A DNA stretch of 64,000 nucleotides from Odobenus rosmarus divergens (Eukaryota; Chordata; Mammalia; Carnivora; Odobenidae), in the NCBI RefSeq assembly GCF_000321225.1, contig NW_004451859.1:6637-70636 (forward strand). The letters run 5' to 3'. This document shows, in pieces, positions 1-10,272 of the stretch (position 1 is its first letter; each line of letters opens with the position of its first letter). The position numbers and the translations under genes were made by a program. A model generated the notes under the pieces. That model searched no databases. It saw only the letters and a program-made list of their open reading frames with translations, and had not been told where the DNA came from.

Positions 1-502
1 TCAGCTATGATTTGCTCAAATACCTCTTCTAGTCCTCTCTCTCTCTCCACTTCCTCTGGGATTCCAATTATTCAACATTGAAACACTTCATGGTGTCACT
101 TATTTCTCTGATTCTATTTTCATGGATTCTGAGTTGTTTTTTCCTGGCCTCCTCTTTTCTCTTTTTATCTATTATATTGTCTTCCAGGTCGCTTATTCAT
201 TCTTCTGCCTCACTTACCCTAGCTGTTAGATTATCTAGATTGGATTGGATCTCACTGATAGCATTTTTAAGTTCTGCCAATTCAGTTTTCATTTCTGCCC
301 TTAGAGACTCTATGTTGCCATTAATTGATTTCTCCAATCTAGCCATTGTCTTCACAATTGCTAGCTTGAATTCCATCTCTGACATCTTGGTTATATCTGC
401 ATCCATTTGTAAATCTGCAGCATAAGTCATAATCTCTGAGTCTTTTCTATTTTGGGGGTTCCTCCTTCTAGTCATTCTGTTGATGGGTGTTTGAGGGAAC
501 AT
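1..502 (-). pseudogene. ORF1: LINE-1 ORF1 protein, N-terminal part, broken
   Basis: L1 ORF1p is the RNA-binding, trimer-forming chaperone of LINE-1 retrotransposition. The frame opens with ATG at 502 (MTRRRNPQNRK follows shortly after) and gives 101 residues. These include a heptad-rich stretch (residues about 40-101, with LEKSI and IESLRAEMKTELAEL) typical of the coiled coil. It stops at TGA (197-199), where the next codons still read as coiled coil (ISDLEDN). A C-to-T change at a CpG is the simplest cause. A second in-frame stop (TAA, 68-70) follows an apparent small frameshift, because the adjacent frame then stays open to the window edge. This copy cannot make full ORF1p. Confidence 0.85.
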
Positions 503-1345
503 ATAGAGTCCAAATTAGTGACCAGAACCCAAGCAAGATGCTCCTGTTTTCTTGGGACCTTAGGGTTACTGGCTTCTTGTTTTCCCAGCCTGTCTTCTGG
601 GGGAGGGGCCTGCCGTGCTGTTACTCAGGCAACCCTGTTTGGGCGGAGCTGCCCTGCCCCCCTGTGGTGGGGGATGGGCTCAGCTGGAATCAGTTTTGGG
701 GTTTTTGTTCTCTGGAGGCTTTCCACGTCTCTTCCACAAGTTAGAGCAGAGGAGACCATTTCCAGTCTTCTGCCTCAGAGCAGAGAGACCGCAGTCTGTT
801 CTTCAGTGAGCTCTCCAGGCCACACCGTCTCTGTTTCTGTCTGTGCTGCTATAAACTGCAGCGGCCTGGGTTGTGCGCCCCTCCGCAGCACCCCAGTCCT
901 GCCTCCAGGTTGGGGCACATCTCTGCCCTTTGTCCTTCTAAAACCGCCAGCCACCCCCAGTTCGCATGCGTGACCCCGCTGCTCTGGGTTTCCGCCCCCG
1001 GGGCCTGCCCTAAAGTCCTTTCTCCGCAGCTACCGGTCTGCGAGTCTGTGCCCCGACCCCAGTGCGCAAGGCTGTCGCTCACTGGCGGTGTAGGATCCCC
1101 ACGGCCAGGCTCCCTCCCACTGCTGTTTATTCTCCGATATCTGCCCGTGGAATCACAGCTCCCTGCTTCGTACCTTGAAACCAACCATCTGTGATATTCT
1201 GTTTGGAGAGATCCAGATCCAGATCCAGATCCAGATCTTCTTACATATCAGGCTGGTTTCATGGGCGCTGAATGGTCTGGTAGATATCCAGCTCAATTCC
1301 AGGGACCAGTTGAAATAGGGTCCCCGCCATCTTTCCCCCCAACCC
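503..1345 (-). promoter_or_regulatory. LINE-1 5'UTR / internal promoter region
   Basis: GC-rich, CpG-bearing sequence directly upstream of ORF1. In L1 elements this region holds the internal RNA polymerase II promoter, often with antisense activity too. Activity here is inferred only from its position. The 111-residue and 83-residue minus frames inside it look like incidental open frames. Confidence 0.6.
1210..1237. repeat. (GATCCA)n short tandem repeat inside the L1 5'UTR
   Basis: Four perfect hexamer copies plus a partial fifth. On the L1 sense strand it reads as repeated TGGATC. It may vary in copy number between L1 copies or individuals. Confidence 0.9.
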
Positions 1346-1840
1346 GTGAATATTATTCTTATCCATGAGGACAGCATCAAGCCTAGACAGATTTTTTTAG
1401 GCAAGTGCTACTAAATATTGTACTTAATAGAAATAGTTATAATAGTAGTATGATAATAATAATAGTAAGAATAATTATAAGCTTAAACAAACTGAGGGAA
1501 AAAGAGAATACAATCCAATTCATTTTATGAGACAAGGATAAATCTAATATGGAAATGTGTTGGAAGTCTTGCCTTTCCCTCTGATTCCTGTCCTTGCTGA
1601 CCAGATAAAACATTTAGAAAGAGATGCTTATACTTTAAGGTCCTGGGTTTTGCTGAGAATTAGAATTACAATTGTCAAGTACCAGGCTAACTCATTAACA
1701 TTCACCTTAACCTTCATCTAACAAATTTCAATTATTTTCATGTACATTTAATCACTAATAATGAAGGGCTCCTTGCTGTTCTATTTCCTCTCCTCTATCT
1801 TCAAATTTCTGTTTTGATTCAATGAGAGCATTTGCTTTAA
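1346..1840. other. No gene seen; AT-rich non-repeat DNA
   Basis: AT-rich, with a (ATA/AAT)-like low-complexity patch around 1425-1480. I see no open frame, splice-flanked exon or recognised repeat. Confidence 0.6.
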
Positions 1841-1853
1841 AATAAGGCATGGG

Positions 1854-1996
1854 GGTGGGGGTGGGGGGGGGGCGGTGCACCGGGCTGGCTCAGTTGGAAG
1901 AACATTCAACTCTTGATCTCTGGGTCATGAGTTCAAGCCCCATGTTGGGTGTAGAGATTACTTAAAAATAAATAAACAAAACCTAAAAAAAAAAAA
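1854..1996 (+). mobile_element. SINEC, older short type
   Basis: Has the tRNA-like head (ggctggctcagttgg) and the older body ending in gttgggtgtagagattac, then an A-rich tail. Flanked by a 13-bp duplication aataaggcatggg at 1841-1853 and 1997-2009. The head is preceded by an unusual G-rich run (1851-1873) that replaces the normal ggggcgcc start. Confidence 0.9.
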
Positions 1997-2044
1997 AATA
2001 AGGCATGGGATAGAATGTTCTCTGGCAACATTTATGTTTCAAAA

Positions 2045-3530
2045 TATCTCTTGATTTGCTATTGCTACATAGCAAATGAACACAAATCTCACAATTTATA
2101 AAACCACAACGAGATATCACCTCACGCCTGTTAGAATGGCCATCATCAAAAAGACAAGAGATAAATGCCAGCTGAGGACATGGAGAAAAAAGGACCCTCA
2201 TGCACTGTTGGTGGGAATGTGAAGTGGGTAAGCTGCTCTGGATGATCATCAAAAACTTAAAAATAGAAGTATCATATAATCCAGCAAGTCCACTTCTGGG
2301 TATATAGTCAAAGGAAATGAAAATACTAACTTGAAAAGATATCTGCACCCCCATGTTCACTGCAGCATTTATAATAGCTAAGACATGGAGACAACCAAAG
2401 TGTCCATCAATGGAGGAATGGATAAAGAAAGTGTGGTATATATACACAATGGAATATTCTTAAGCCATAAAACATGAGGACATCCTACCATTTGCGACAA
2501 CATGGATGGACCTTTGAAGGTATAACACTAAGTGAAAGAAGTCAGGAAAAGACAAATACGTTGTGATCTCACATTCTATGTGGTATTTTTTTTGAGAGAG
2601 GGAAAGAGATCAGACTTGTGGTTACCAAAGGCAGAGGATAGGGTAGGAGGGACTGGAGGAAGGTCAACATAAGTTATAGACTTAGGGTTACAGGATAAAA
2701 AAATACTAGGGATGTAATGTACAACATGATGACTACAGCTAACACCGATGTGTGATATACAGGAAACTTACAAAAGTAAATCCTAAGAATTCTAGAACAT
2801 CACAAGGAAACATTTTTTTCTTCTTTTTCTTTTTATCATTATCTATAGCATATTAGATGACAAACGTTAGCTGAACCCACTGTGAAAATCATTTCACAAT
2901 ATACATAAATCAAACCATCATGTGATATGCCTTAAACTTAGACAGTGATGTATGTCAATTATTTCTCAATAAAACTGGGGAAAAACATTACGATATAAAA
3001 CACCACCGATTTATTATCCCATAATACACTTATGGTCAAATTCAGGCAAACTTGGCTGGAATGTCTGCTTAAGCTTTCACAAGGCTGAAATCAAGGTCAG
3101 GATGGGTTCTTATCTGGAACTTCTGGATAAGAATCTGCTTCTAATCTCATTGAGAGTGGTGGCCAAATTCCTTTCCTTGTGGTTGTAGATTGCAGGTCCT
3201 CACTTTCTTGCTGACTGTCAGCCAGGGGCCACTCAGAGCTCCCAAAGGCTGCCCACATTCCTTGGCATATGGTCCCCCTCATCCTCAAAGCCAGCAAGGT
3301 GTGACTCTCTGACTTCACCTTCTGCTACCAGTCAGAGAAAACTCTGCTTCTACAGAGCTCACCTGATTGTGTTGGATGGACCTATGTGGATAATCTCCAT
3401 AACTTAAGGTTGACTAACTTGGGTCTTTGATTACATCTGCAAAATCCCTTCCCATCAGTATCTAGATGAGTGTTTGATTAATGGGGAGGGTGGGCTGTGA
3501 GGGGCTCATCTTTACAGTCCTGCCTATTAT
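2045..3530 (+). mobile_element. Ancient LTR-like repeat split by an L1 insertion
   Basis: The left piece (2045-2104) and right piece (2991-3530) look like one old mammalian element. Features are ttgctattgctacatagcaaa, atttattatccca, ctgaaatcaagg, gattacatctgcaaaatccc, and an end close to a cattattctgcctacca-type LTR terminus. It is too diverged to name. The L1 at 2105-2990 interrupts it. Confidence 0.5.
2105..2990 (+). mobile_element. 5'-truncated LINE-1 (ORF2 tail and 3'UTR)
   Basis: Starts in the C-terminal part of ORF2 (gagatatcacctcacgcctg, then cactgttggtgggaatgtg and tggaatattcttaagcc) and runs through an old L1MA-type 3'UTR to caataaaactgggg. Many stops and indels, so dead. Flanks show a near-duplication, tataaaaccac before and tataaaacaccac after, which fits target-site duplication. 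Confidence 0.85.
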
Positions 3531-3702
3531 GCTTTCTTCACAGATGAATGATAAATGATACATCAACTGGAAATCGAGTTCTTGGGTCACAGTTCTTCCC
3601 TCTCAATGACCCACACAATTTAGTCCATTGTCTTCTACTTTCTAGGGATGCTGATAAGCTACTGGAATGCTTTTTCATATATAAATAGCACCCTTTATCC
3701 TA

Positions 3703-3722
3703 CCCCCCCCCCCCCCCCCCCC
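3703..3722. repeat. Poly-C tract (20 C)
   Basis: Uninterrupted run of 20 C, followed by gccgctgg. Long C runs are rare in mammals and error-prone in sequencing. Confidence 0.9.
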
Positions 3723-4257
3723 GCCGCTGGAATCTCTTAAGAATTGCATTCGAGCCTTTGAATTGAGGCTCCTCAGAAATCTCCTGAAGCTATGCTCCAA
3801 ACCCTTTACTGTTTCCTACATGATTATCTGCCTCTGTATTTTAGCTGTCTGTGGTGAGATTTTTTTTTCAAAGTTCTAATTCTGTGCTCTGCAGAAATCG
3901 TCCTCTTTTTAGTTCATCTATCCAATTTTCAAAGGCACAAAGGATGGTATCTCGCTCCCTAAGTACTTTTAATGCTCTAGTTTTATCTCCTTGACAGTTC
4001 CCAAAGTTTTTATTTGAATTCCCTTCCATTAGCTCTAGTTCATTCAAAGCCATCTGTTCTGATCAGCCAAGTCCTGCTCTTCCATGTTGCACAGTCCCCT
4101 TGAACGGGTCGTAAATTTTCTTCACCTGCTCATGGTCCTGTCTTGCATCCACACTTGTGTGGGTCAGGCAGTCGGTGTCTCCCCACTGTGGCAACTCAGC
4201 AAGCATAGCATTTTCCACACTTGTAAGGCCAGGTATGTAAAATTAAAACCTCTTACC

Positions 4258-4273
4258 TTTTTTTTTTTTTTTT
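4258..4273. repeat. Poly-T run (16 T)
   Basis: Homopolymer with no recognised retroelement body attached on either side. Confidence 0.9.
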
Positions 4274-5111
4274 GAGGTACCGAGAGACTGTTTCCATCCT
4301 CCACATCTCACAGAAACAGTATTCTCCAAGCCACAGAAAAGGGGGGCAGTTTTACCTGTTACCGCAGCCTGCCCCCCCAGCCCCATGGGGGCCAGAAGAA
4401 TCAGGAGGCCCTTCAGGAACCTCATTGAGGTAGCTCCTCTCAATGAGGAGCAATGGGATTTCTCTGCCTGTGACCCTTTGGAGTACTATCAACATTATCG
4501 TCCCAAGTTGAGTCAAGTCTAAAAGGAGAGTTTCCAGAAGAAACCATACTAGAAACCAGCACAGGTTTGGTGTTTTAGCTTAAATTAGCACAATCAGGTG
4601 AAAATATTTTAATAAATACACGACTGATTTTTTTTAGCCTAGCTGATAGTAAACAGAGAAGACATTCTATCAGGATCCTAAGCAACGTTTCCGGGAAAAT
4701 GGCAGCCCAGGTGCCTGAGCCTAAAACCTTCCCACCTTTGACTTTGCGCTATGCATTTAGGAAAGATGGGGCTGCAGTCTTCTGGGCTCTGGGAAGAAGA
4801 AAAGATTAGCAGTAGTGGGAAAAGTATGCTTCGCCAATAATTTTGAGGTTCAAACCCAAGTTTTAAGACTCCCTGAGGGAAAAACAGCAGACGGATGACA
4901 GTAGATAACTATCTAAGAGCAATCTTTGCTGCAGGCATCAAGAAGGGCAAGCTTTCTCCCTAGTGTCTGATATCTTGTCCTGCTCTGGGTGACAGAGCTG
5001 AGTCCCCACACCCAACCTATCCTTCAGACTAGCACGCACGCATGCCTGTGGGTATACACACACACATAAAGAGAGAAAGACAGCAAGTTTTTTCAGAGGT
5101 GGGGCAATACA

Positions 5112-5432
5112 ATTGAGCCTTGAACAACATGGATGTTAGGAGCACCAACCCCCCTGTGCAGTCAAAAATCCGAATATAATTTTGACTCCCCAAAAACTTA
5201 ATTACTAATAGCTGCTGTTGACCAGAAGGCTTACCAACAACATAAACAGTCCCTTCACACATATTTTGTATGTTATATGTATTATATACTGTATTCTTAC
5301 AAGAAACTAAGCAAGGGAAAAATTGTTAAGAAAATCATAAGTAAGAGAAAATACATTTACAGAGCTGTACTATAAAAAATCTGCATCTAAGTGGACCCGC
5401 GCAGTTCAAACATTTGTTGTTCAAGGGTTAAC
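5112..5432. mobile_element. Tc1/mariner-like (Tigger-type) MITE
   Basis: Inverted ends are visible: gagccttgaacaacatgg at the left and tttgttgttcaagggtt at the right, with TA-containing flanks. The interior (acatattttgtatgttat, tatactgtattcttacaa) matches the known mammalian family with cagttgacccttgaacaac ends. Non-autonomous; no transposase frame. Confidence 0.75.
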
Positions 5433-5561
5433 CATATATTTATGGTAATTATCTTTTAGTGTTGGAGTTATAGATCATGACTACTTCCTGTAAATTGTTT
5501 ATATTGTCTAAAATTTATTTCATGAGAATAATTTTTATAATAAAAAGCAATCTTTTATAAA

Positions 5562-5651
5562 ATGTGGGGCTCGAACTCATGAACATGAGATCAAGACCTG
5601 AGCTGAGATCAAGAGTGGGATGTTCAACTGACTGAGCCACCCAGGCACCCC
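5562..5651 (-). mobile_element. SINEC head fragment, minus strand
   Basis: Reverse complement gives ggggtgcctgggtggctcag, then cttgatctca and gagttcgagcccc. It ends after the tRNA-like part, so it is a truncated older copy. Confidence 0.85.
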
Positions 5652-5825
5652 CTGAGGCCCTTATTTTTTGTGAGATTGCTATTCTATGCTATGAGAGTTT
5701 CTATGAGTTGACTATTTTGACTGCAAAATCAAAAGATCAAGGTACTTGGAAACACTAAAGATCAAAGCATTTGGAAATATATAGATAACTGCCTTGTTTT
5801 TGTTATTAAAATATTTAGTGTTTGG

Positions 5826-6021
5826 GGGTGCCTGGGTGGTTTAGTCAGTTAAGCCTCTGCCTTCAGCACAGGTCATGATCCCTGAGTCCTAGGATCAAGC
5901 CCTGCATCACTGGGGTCCCTGCTCAGCAGGGAGTCTGCTTCTCCCTCTTCCTCTGCCCCTCCCCCCTGCTCATGCTCTCTTGCTCTCTCTCTCAAATTAA
6001 TACATAAAATCTTTAAAAAAT
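5826..6021 (+). mobile_element. SINEC, full length
   Basis: Complete head, body (gtctgcttctccctcttcctctg) and tail (acataaaatctttaaaaa). A perfect 15-bp duplication atatttagtgtttgg sits at 5811-5825 and 6022-6036. Several substitutions suggest a middle-aged copy. Confidence 0.93.
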
Positions 6022-6095
6022 ATATTTAGTGTTTGGTAAATAGAGCCTTTCCTGATGCACAGGTCTTATTACTTGGATTCAAAATACTTAACTGA

Positions 6096-6219
6096 GGGGT
6101 GCCTGGCTGGCTCAGTCAGTAGAGCAAGTGACCCTTGATCTCAGGGTTGTGAGTTTGAGGCCCATGTTGTGTGTAGAGATTATGTAAAAAGAAAAAAACA
6201 AAAACAAAAAAAAATTTTT
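6096..6219 (+). mobile_element. SINEC, older short type
   Basis: Head gtgcctggctggctcagtca, body cttgatctcagggttgtgag and gttgtgtgtagagattatg, then an A-rich tail of AAAAAC units. The possible duplication (aaaatacttaact / aaaacttaatt) is imperfect. Confidence 0.85.
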
Positions 6220-6359
6220 AAAACTTAATTCACTGGGAAATCACTACTATACATAAAATCAAAAACAAAAACAAAAAGGAATAGAGTCTGATACAACACT
6301 GTTTTGTTCTCCTTTACTCACCCATTCACCAAATCAGATGTACAGGCATCATAGATTCA

Positions 6360-6444
6360 CTCATCCATCTGTCCATCCATTCATCATCCATCCATCTATC
6401 CATCCATCTATCCATTTATCCATCCATCCATTATCCATCTTTCC
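6360..6444. repeat. (CCAT)n microsatellite
   Basis: Imperfect CATC/CCAT tetranucleotide repeat over about 85 bp with CTAT and TTAT interruptions. Confidence 0.9.
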
Positions 6445-6506
6445 ACTCAGCTATCAAATAAAGACATTGAATGCAAGACACTATGATATACACAGTGAAG
6501 GAAGTA

Positions 6507-6952
6507 CCATTGTCCCCCCCTTATTTGTGGGAGTTCCATTCCAAGACACCCAGTGGATACCTGAAGCCACGGATACTACTGAACCTGATACATACCATGT
6601 TTTTGCTACATGTACATACCTATGATAAGGTTTAATTTATAAATTAGGCAAGGGAAGAGATTAACAATAATTAATAATGAAATAATTGTAATAATATACT
6701 ATTAAAAAGTTATACGAATGTGCTCTCTCTCTCTCTCAAAATATATTGTGACTGATTCCACCCTCCTTGATGTGAGATGATAAAATGCCTACATGATGAG
6801 ACGAAGTCAGGTGAATGACACAGGCTTTGTGACATGGTGATAGGCTACTCCTGGCCTTCTGACAATATGTCAGAAAGAGGGTCATCTGCTTCTGGGCTGC
6901 CATTGATCTTGAGTAACTGAAACCATGGATAAGCAGGGTCTACTGTACCCAG
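6507..6952. mobile_element. Second Tc1/mariner-like MITE
   Basis: Ends form degenerate inverted repeats: accattgtccccccctta at the left against ggataagcagggtctactgta at the right. Inside are agttccattccaagacaccc, cagtggatacctgaagccac and gaaaccatggataagc, typical of an old mammalian Tigger-like family. The CT repeat at 6723-6738 belongs to it. Confidence 0.7.
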
Positions 6953-7957
6953 ACAATGCCCCGATTCTCAATTATTATAACATAATCAGGGAATCAGATG
7001 GTATCAATTTGAAACCTAGAAATAAAACAAGTGTATAATAGTTTAATCCTCAGTCATAATAAATTAGTAAGAGTGATAAAGCATAAGATATTAAGAAGCA
7101 TAAGATAGTAATTAATTCATTAATAGTATGGAATCTGTTTAAGCAGTCCTTACAGAAAATGGACTTCAGCTACGCTGCTAAAGAAATAAAAACACATTTT
7201 TTGAGAGAGAGTGAGAGAGCAAAATAATCCAAGAAAACAGAAAAGAGGCAAAACACAGCAGCCAAGGTACCTACCCTCCACAGGTGACACCAGATGAGAA
7301 CACCATTTGCACCTGTCCTGTAGGTCACAGGGGCATAAAGCCTTCCTGAAGAGTGAGAGTCTTTACATGTTGCCTCAAATTCACAACAATGGCACCTTAC
7401 TGAGCAGAAAATGAACGAGGGGCTAGTTTGTGGTTGATTTACTCCTAGAGGTGCTACCAGACTCATCTCTTCTAGTCACTGTTCATTATGTATTCACGAG
7501 CCAGGCTGGCTATCTTTCATCCTTTATTGTATTCAGGGAAGAAGAAAAAAACCACATAAAACCATTTTCCTGGCTGAATGGGTGAAATAATTTAAAAGCC
7601 AATATGTTAGCCTGACAGCTTGTCTAACAACCATGAGACTCTCTGCAGAACAGTAATTAAAGTAGCTCTTTCTGTATTATGTAAATTATGCGTTCACTTT
7701 TTTAACACCAGGTGAATGTTTACATTTATATGGAATGAGTACTGAAGATAGTTCAGCCATTCCAAAAGTCACCTCTCATCAGCTTGTCACACTTTCATCA
7801 TGAAGTTACCACCCTGCTGCATCCCTGGGGACCGAATACCTTCACCTTACATAACCATAAGAACACAATAAGATGAATGCTGTGCTTATACTGAGATTAC
7901 AACAGACATTGAAAAGCCATGCATCTACTCAACAGGAACAAAAATATCCACCAGGGC
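6953..7957. other. No gene seen
   Basis: No recognised repeat or exon. The 98-residue minus frame at 7170-7466 lacks any motif. Confidence 0.5.
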
Positions 7958-7973
7958 AAGAATCCTCCCATTC

Positions 7974-8175
7974 GGGCGCCTGGGTGGCTCAGTTGGTTAA
8001 GCGACTGCCTTCGGCTCAGGTCATGATCCTGGAGTCCCGGGATCGAGTCCCACATCGGGCTCCCTGCTCAGCAGGGAGTCTGCTTCTCCCTCTGACCCTC
8101 TTCCCTCTCGTGCTCTCTATCTCTCATTCTCTCTCTCTCAAATAAATAAATAAATAAAATCTTTAAAAAAAAAAA
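7974..8175 (+). mobile_element. SINEC, young full-length copy (gcgactgcc subtype)
   Basis: Nearly consensus. Head gggcgcctgggtggctcag, diagnostic gcgactgcc and tcctggagtcccggg, body ctctgaccctcttccctctc, tail (AAAT)n then A12. A perfect 16-bp duplication aagaatcctcccattc at 7958-7973 and 8176-8191 marks a recent insertion. A pol III B-box-like gatcgagtccc is kept. Confidence 0.96.
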
Positions 8176-8318
8176 AAGAATCCTCCCATTCATCCTGAAA
8201 AGACTGGACTTCATGTCTCCATCTCCCCGAGGTACAATGCATGGAGACAAACTGGGGAGATGAGATTTCTTAATACTTAATAAGTACAAGCAGTGAGTTA
8301 AGCCTCCAAAAATGATCA

Positions 8319-8415
8319 GGGGGTGCCTGGCTGGCTCCGTCGGTGGAGGGGTTGGGAGCTGGAGCCCCACGTTGGGTGTAGAGATTACTGAAAAGAAAAG
8401 AAATGAAAATAAAAT
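8319..8415 (+). mobile_element. SINEC, older type, internally shortened
   Basis: gggtgcctggctggctccgt joins directly to a body lacking the middle (gagccccacgttgggtgta, gagattactg), then an AAAAG tail. Roughly 30 bp of the usual head-to-body segment is missing. Confidence 0.75.
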
Positions 8416-8649
8416 TATCTGGGCACATGAGGTCCCACCACTGAGTTCTTCACCATCTGTCACCTTTCTCATATGCTCATTTCCCACCTCACTTGCTTAG
8501 GTTCTACGCCATCGCTCCAATCCCTTCTTGGTCCATATGCTCAGTCCTCTTGCTGCTCTCTCTCTGTGACCCTCAACTCACTCACCTCCCCCAAGCTGAG
8601 TCCCACTCTGCCAACACCTGTTATTGTCAGTCTCTTACATTTTAGGTAT
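8416..8649. other. No gene seen
   Basis: Pyrimidine-rich DNA with short frames only. Confidence 0.5.
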
Positions 8650-9055
8650 TCTTACTCGAGGGTAGTGGCATTTCACTGTGATTTTAATTTGCATTTCTCT
8701 AAAAAACAATGATATTGACCATCTACCCATGTGTGTTTAGCCATTTAGATACCATTTTATGTCAAGTACGAGTCCAGGTATTCCATCTATTGTTTCCTTT
8801 GGGTCATCTGTGTTTTTTCCTATCGACTTGCAATTCTTTGTACATCCTGGGTATGTATCCTTGGATATTAATGTATTTTTTAAATGTTTACTCCCAGTCT
8901 AAACCATATCTTTTCACTCTCTAATTGGTGGTTTGTGATCCACAGATATTCTTAATTTTAATAATGTCTAAGTGATCATTTTTTCTCTTAGGCTTAGTGC
9001 TTTTTATGTCCTGTTTAAGAAGTCTTTGCTAATGAGCTTACATTTATTAATTTGT
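8650..9055 (-). mobile_element. LINE-1 ORF2 fragment
   Basis: The reverse complement reads as the distal L1 ORF2 region: gaaatgcaaattaaaatcac, agaattgcaagtcga, acttcttaaacaggac. Interrupted by stops and indels. Confidence 0.8.
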
Positions 9056-9059
9056 CACT

Positions 9060-9340
9060 GAGAAAAGAGAAGAAACCCCCAGCTTTTATACCCTGTGTAA
9101 CAACACATCGAGCAAGCCACCTGCTCTTCAACTCATATACTCTGCCCTCCCTCCTACTACAACAGATGAATTTTCCCTCCTTACCAAGGCCAAACCTGCT
9201 ACTGCCTCCCATCCCCTCTCATCCATGTAAGACCTTCTGTCTTGCAAATATCTTTTTTCTCTTCTGCATCAAGTTTTCCCTCTCTACTAGATCATTCCCA
9301 TCAGCATGCACACATGCTTTAATGTCACCCGTTGTATCTA
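9060..9340. repeat. Possible ancient repeat, unnamed
   Basis: Pyrimidine-rich sequence with ctcttctgcatcaagttttc, ccctctctactagatcattc and ccatcagcatgcac, a wording I associate with an old mammalian repeat. The family is not identified. Confidence 0.35.
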
Positions 9341-9344
9341 TGAG

Positions 9345-9790
9345 GGTACCGGCAGGAAACTGACAGCACCAAATGAGGATAATTTGAGGAGGATTCATCA
9401 AGAGACCATTTACAAAGGCAAGAGTAGGGTGTAGAGAAACATGAAAGATAATGGAGTACACATGGGGTTCGTAACAATGGCATCATTACCAAGCCTCGGT
9501 CCCTAGTGAAGGAAGAGCCAACTAGCACTCAAAAAGAGTCAGCCATAAAGAATGACTACTGAGAGAAGATACAAGGGGAACCAGCTAGCCAGAGGCTTCC
9601 TCCTGCAAGGACAGGGGTAGGGGGATAAATACCATAAACTTACTTTCCTCTCTTCCTCCAATCTCCGACGGGGGCTCCCCACTGGCCAAATGCAATTGGA
9701 AGCCAGAGGTTAAGATGGCTTTTTATGTAATCCATGTAGATCAGCTTCCTGTGGCATAGAGAAGGGTGGAGAAGGATGGAGATACCTCTG
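9345..9790. repeat. Possible ancient repeat next to the ERV relic
   Basis: Purine-rich sequence with gcaggaaactgacagcac, aagagaccatttacaaagg, ccccactggccaaatg and gcatagagaagggtgg resembles a dispersed old mammalian repeat. It lies at the 3' side of the ERV-L relic, so an LTR or 3' internal part is possible but not shown. Confidence 0.35.
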
Positions 9791-10089
9791 AAATGACAAA
9801 TGGCAGGTAGGCAGCAGAATCCATCCCCTCACCTCTCCAAGTCCATTCTTATTTTTCAAATGGGTGGAAAGCATCTGTCCCCAGTAAAAGGGACACCCAT
9901 TTCCTTAACTCCCACATTAGCACAAAGGGATGTCAACGTGCTCATACTCCCATCTGAAATCTAAAATATTAGTATCGTCAGTGTTCAGTGTAGAAGATAA
10001 GTGGATGCAAGTAGGATAAAATAATTAAGTGATTACCATCCCTCCTCTACAGCTGATGCCAATACCTAAGTTGGTAATATTACTGCCTT
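9791..10089. other. Unassigned DNA between repeat and ERV relic
   Basis: No frame or repeat recognised. It could be decayed 3' ERV sequence. Confidence 0.4.
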
Positions 10090-10272
10090 TTTCTATCATT
10101 CATTCCATGTTTCCCTCAAATTCCATTAACACCTTGGCTGGATGCAGTTCTTTTTAGGGAGAAGCAACCAAAAACTTCATTCCTGCAAAACCAGTATACT
10201 TATTGGTCATATTCTTGGACTGCCCAAGTTTTCCATTGACTGATACTACAGGGCAAGAAAAAAATACTCTAG

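Larger units (their letters stand above)
1..1345 (-). mobile_element. LINE-1 5' end (5'UTR and start of ORF1), cut by window edge
   Basis: Read on the minus strand, this is the 5' part of a carnivore LINE-1. A GC-rich 5'UTR of roughly 840 bp begins near 1345, with an aagatggcgggg motif of the kind found at L1 5' ends, and is followed by ORF1 starting at 502. The rest of the element lies beyond position 1. A retained 5'UTR is uncommon because most L1 copies are 5'-truncated. The 5' limit is uncertain by about 40 bp, since no target-site duplication can be matched without the other end. Many CpGs survive at 850-1100, which suggests a fairly young copy. Confidence 0.85.
3531..5110. other. No gene seen; mostly unassigned DNA
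   Basis: Apart from the C tract at 3703-3722 and the T run at 4258-4273, I recognise nothing. Short frames at 3868-4053 (-) and 4084-4443 have no recognisable domain. Confidence 0.5.

Noticed and set aside
452..973. 173-codon plus-strand frame, the longest in the window
   Set aside because: It lies antisense to the L1 ORF1 start and 5'UTR; GC-rich L1 5'UTR sequence explains the open frame.
6360..6444. CRISPR-like array
   Set aside because: Tetranucleotide microsatellite without spacers; mammalian DNA.
7974..8050. tRNA gene
   Set aside because: The tRNA-like head with A/B-box-like motifs is part of the SINEC element; no cloverleaf with acceptor pairing at this or other SINE heads.
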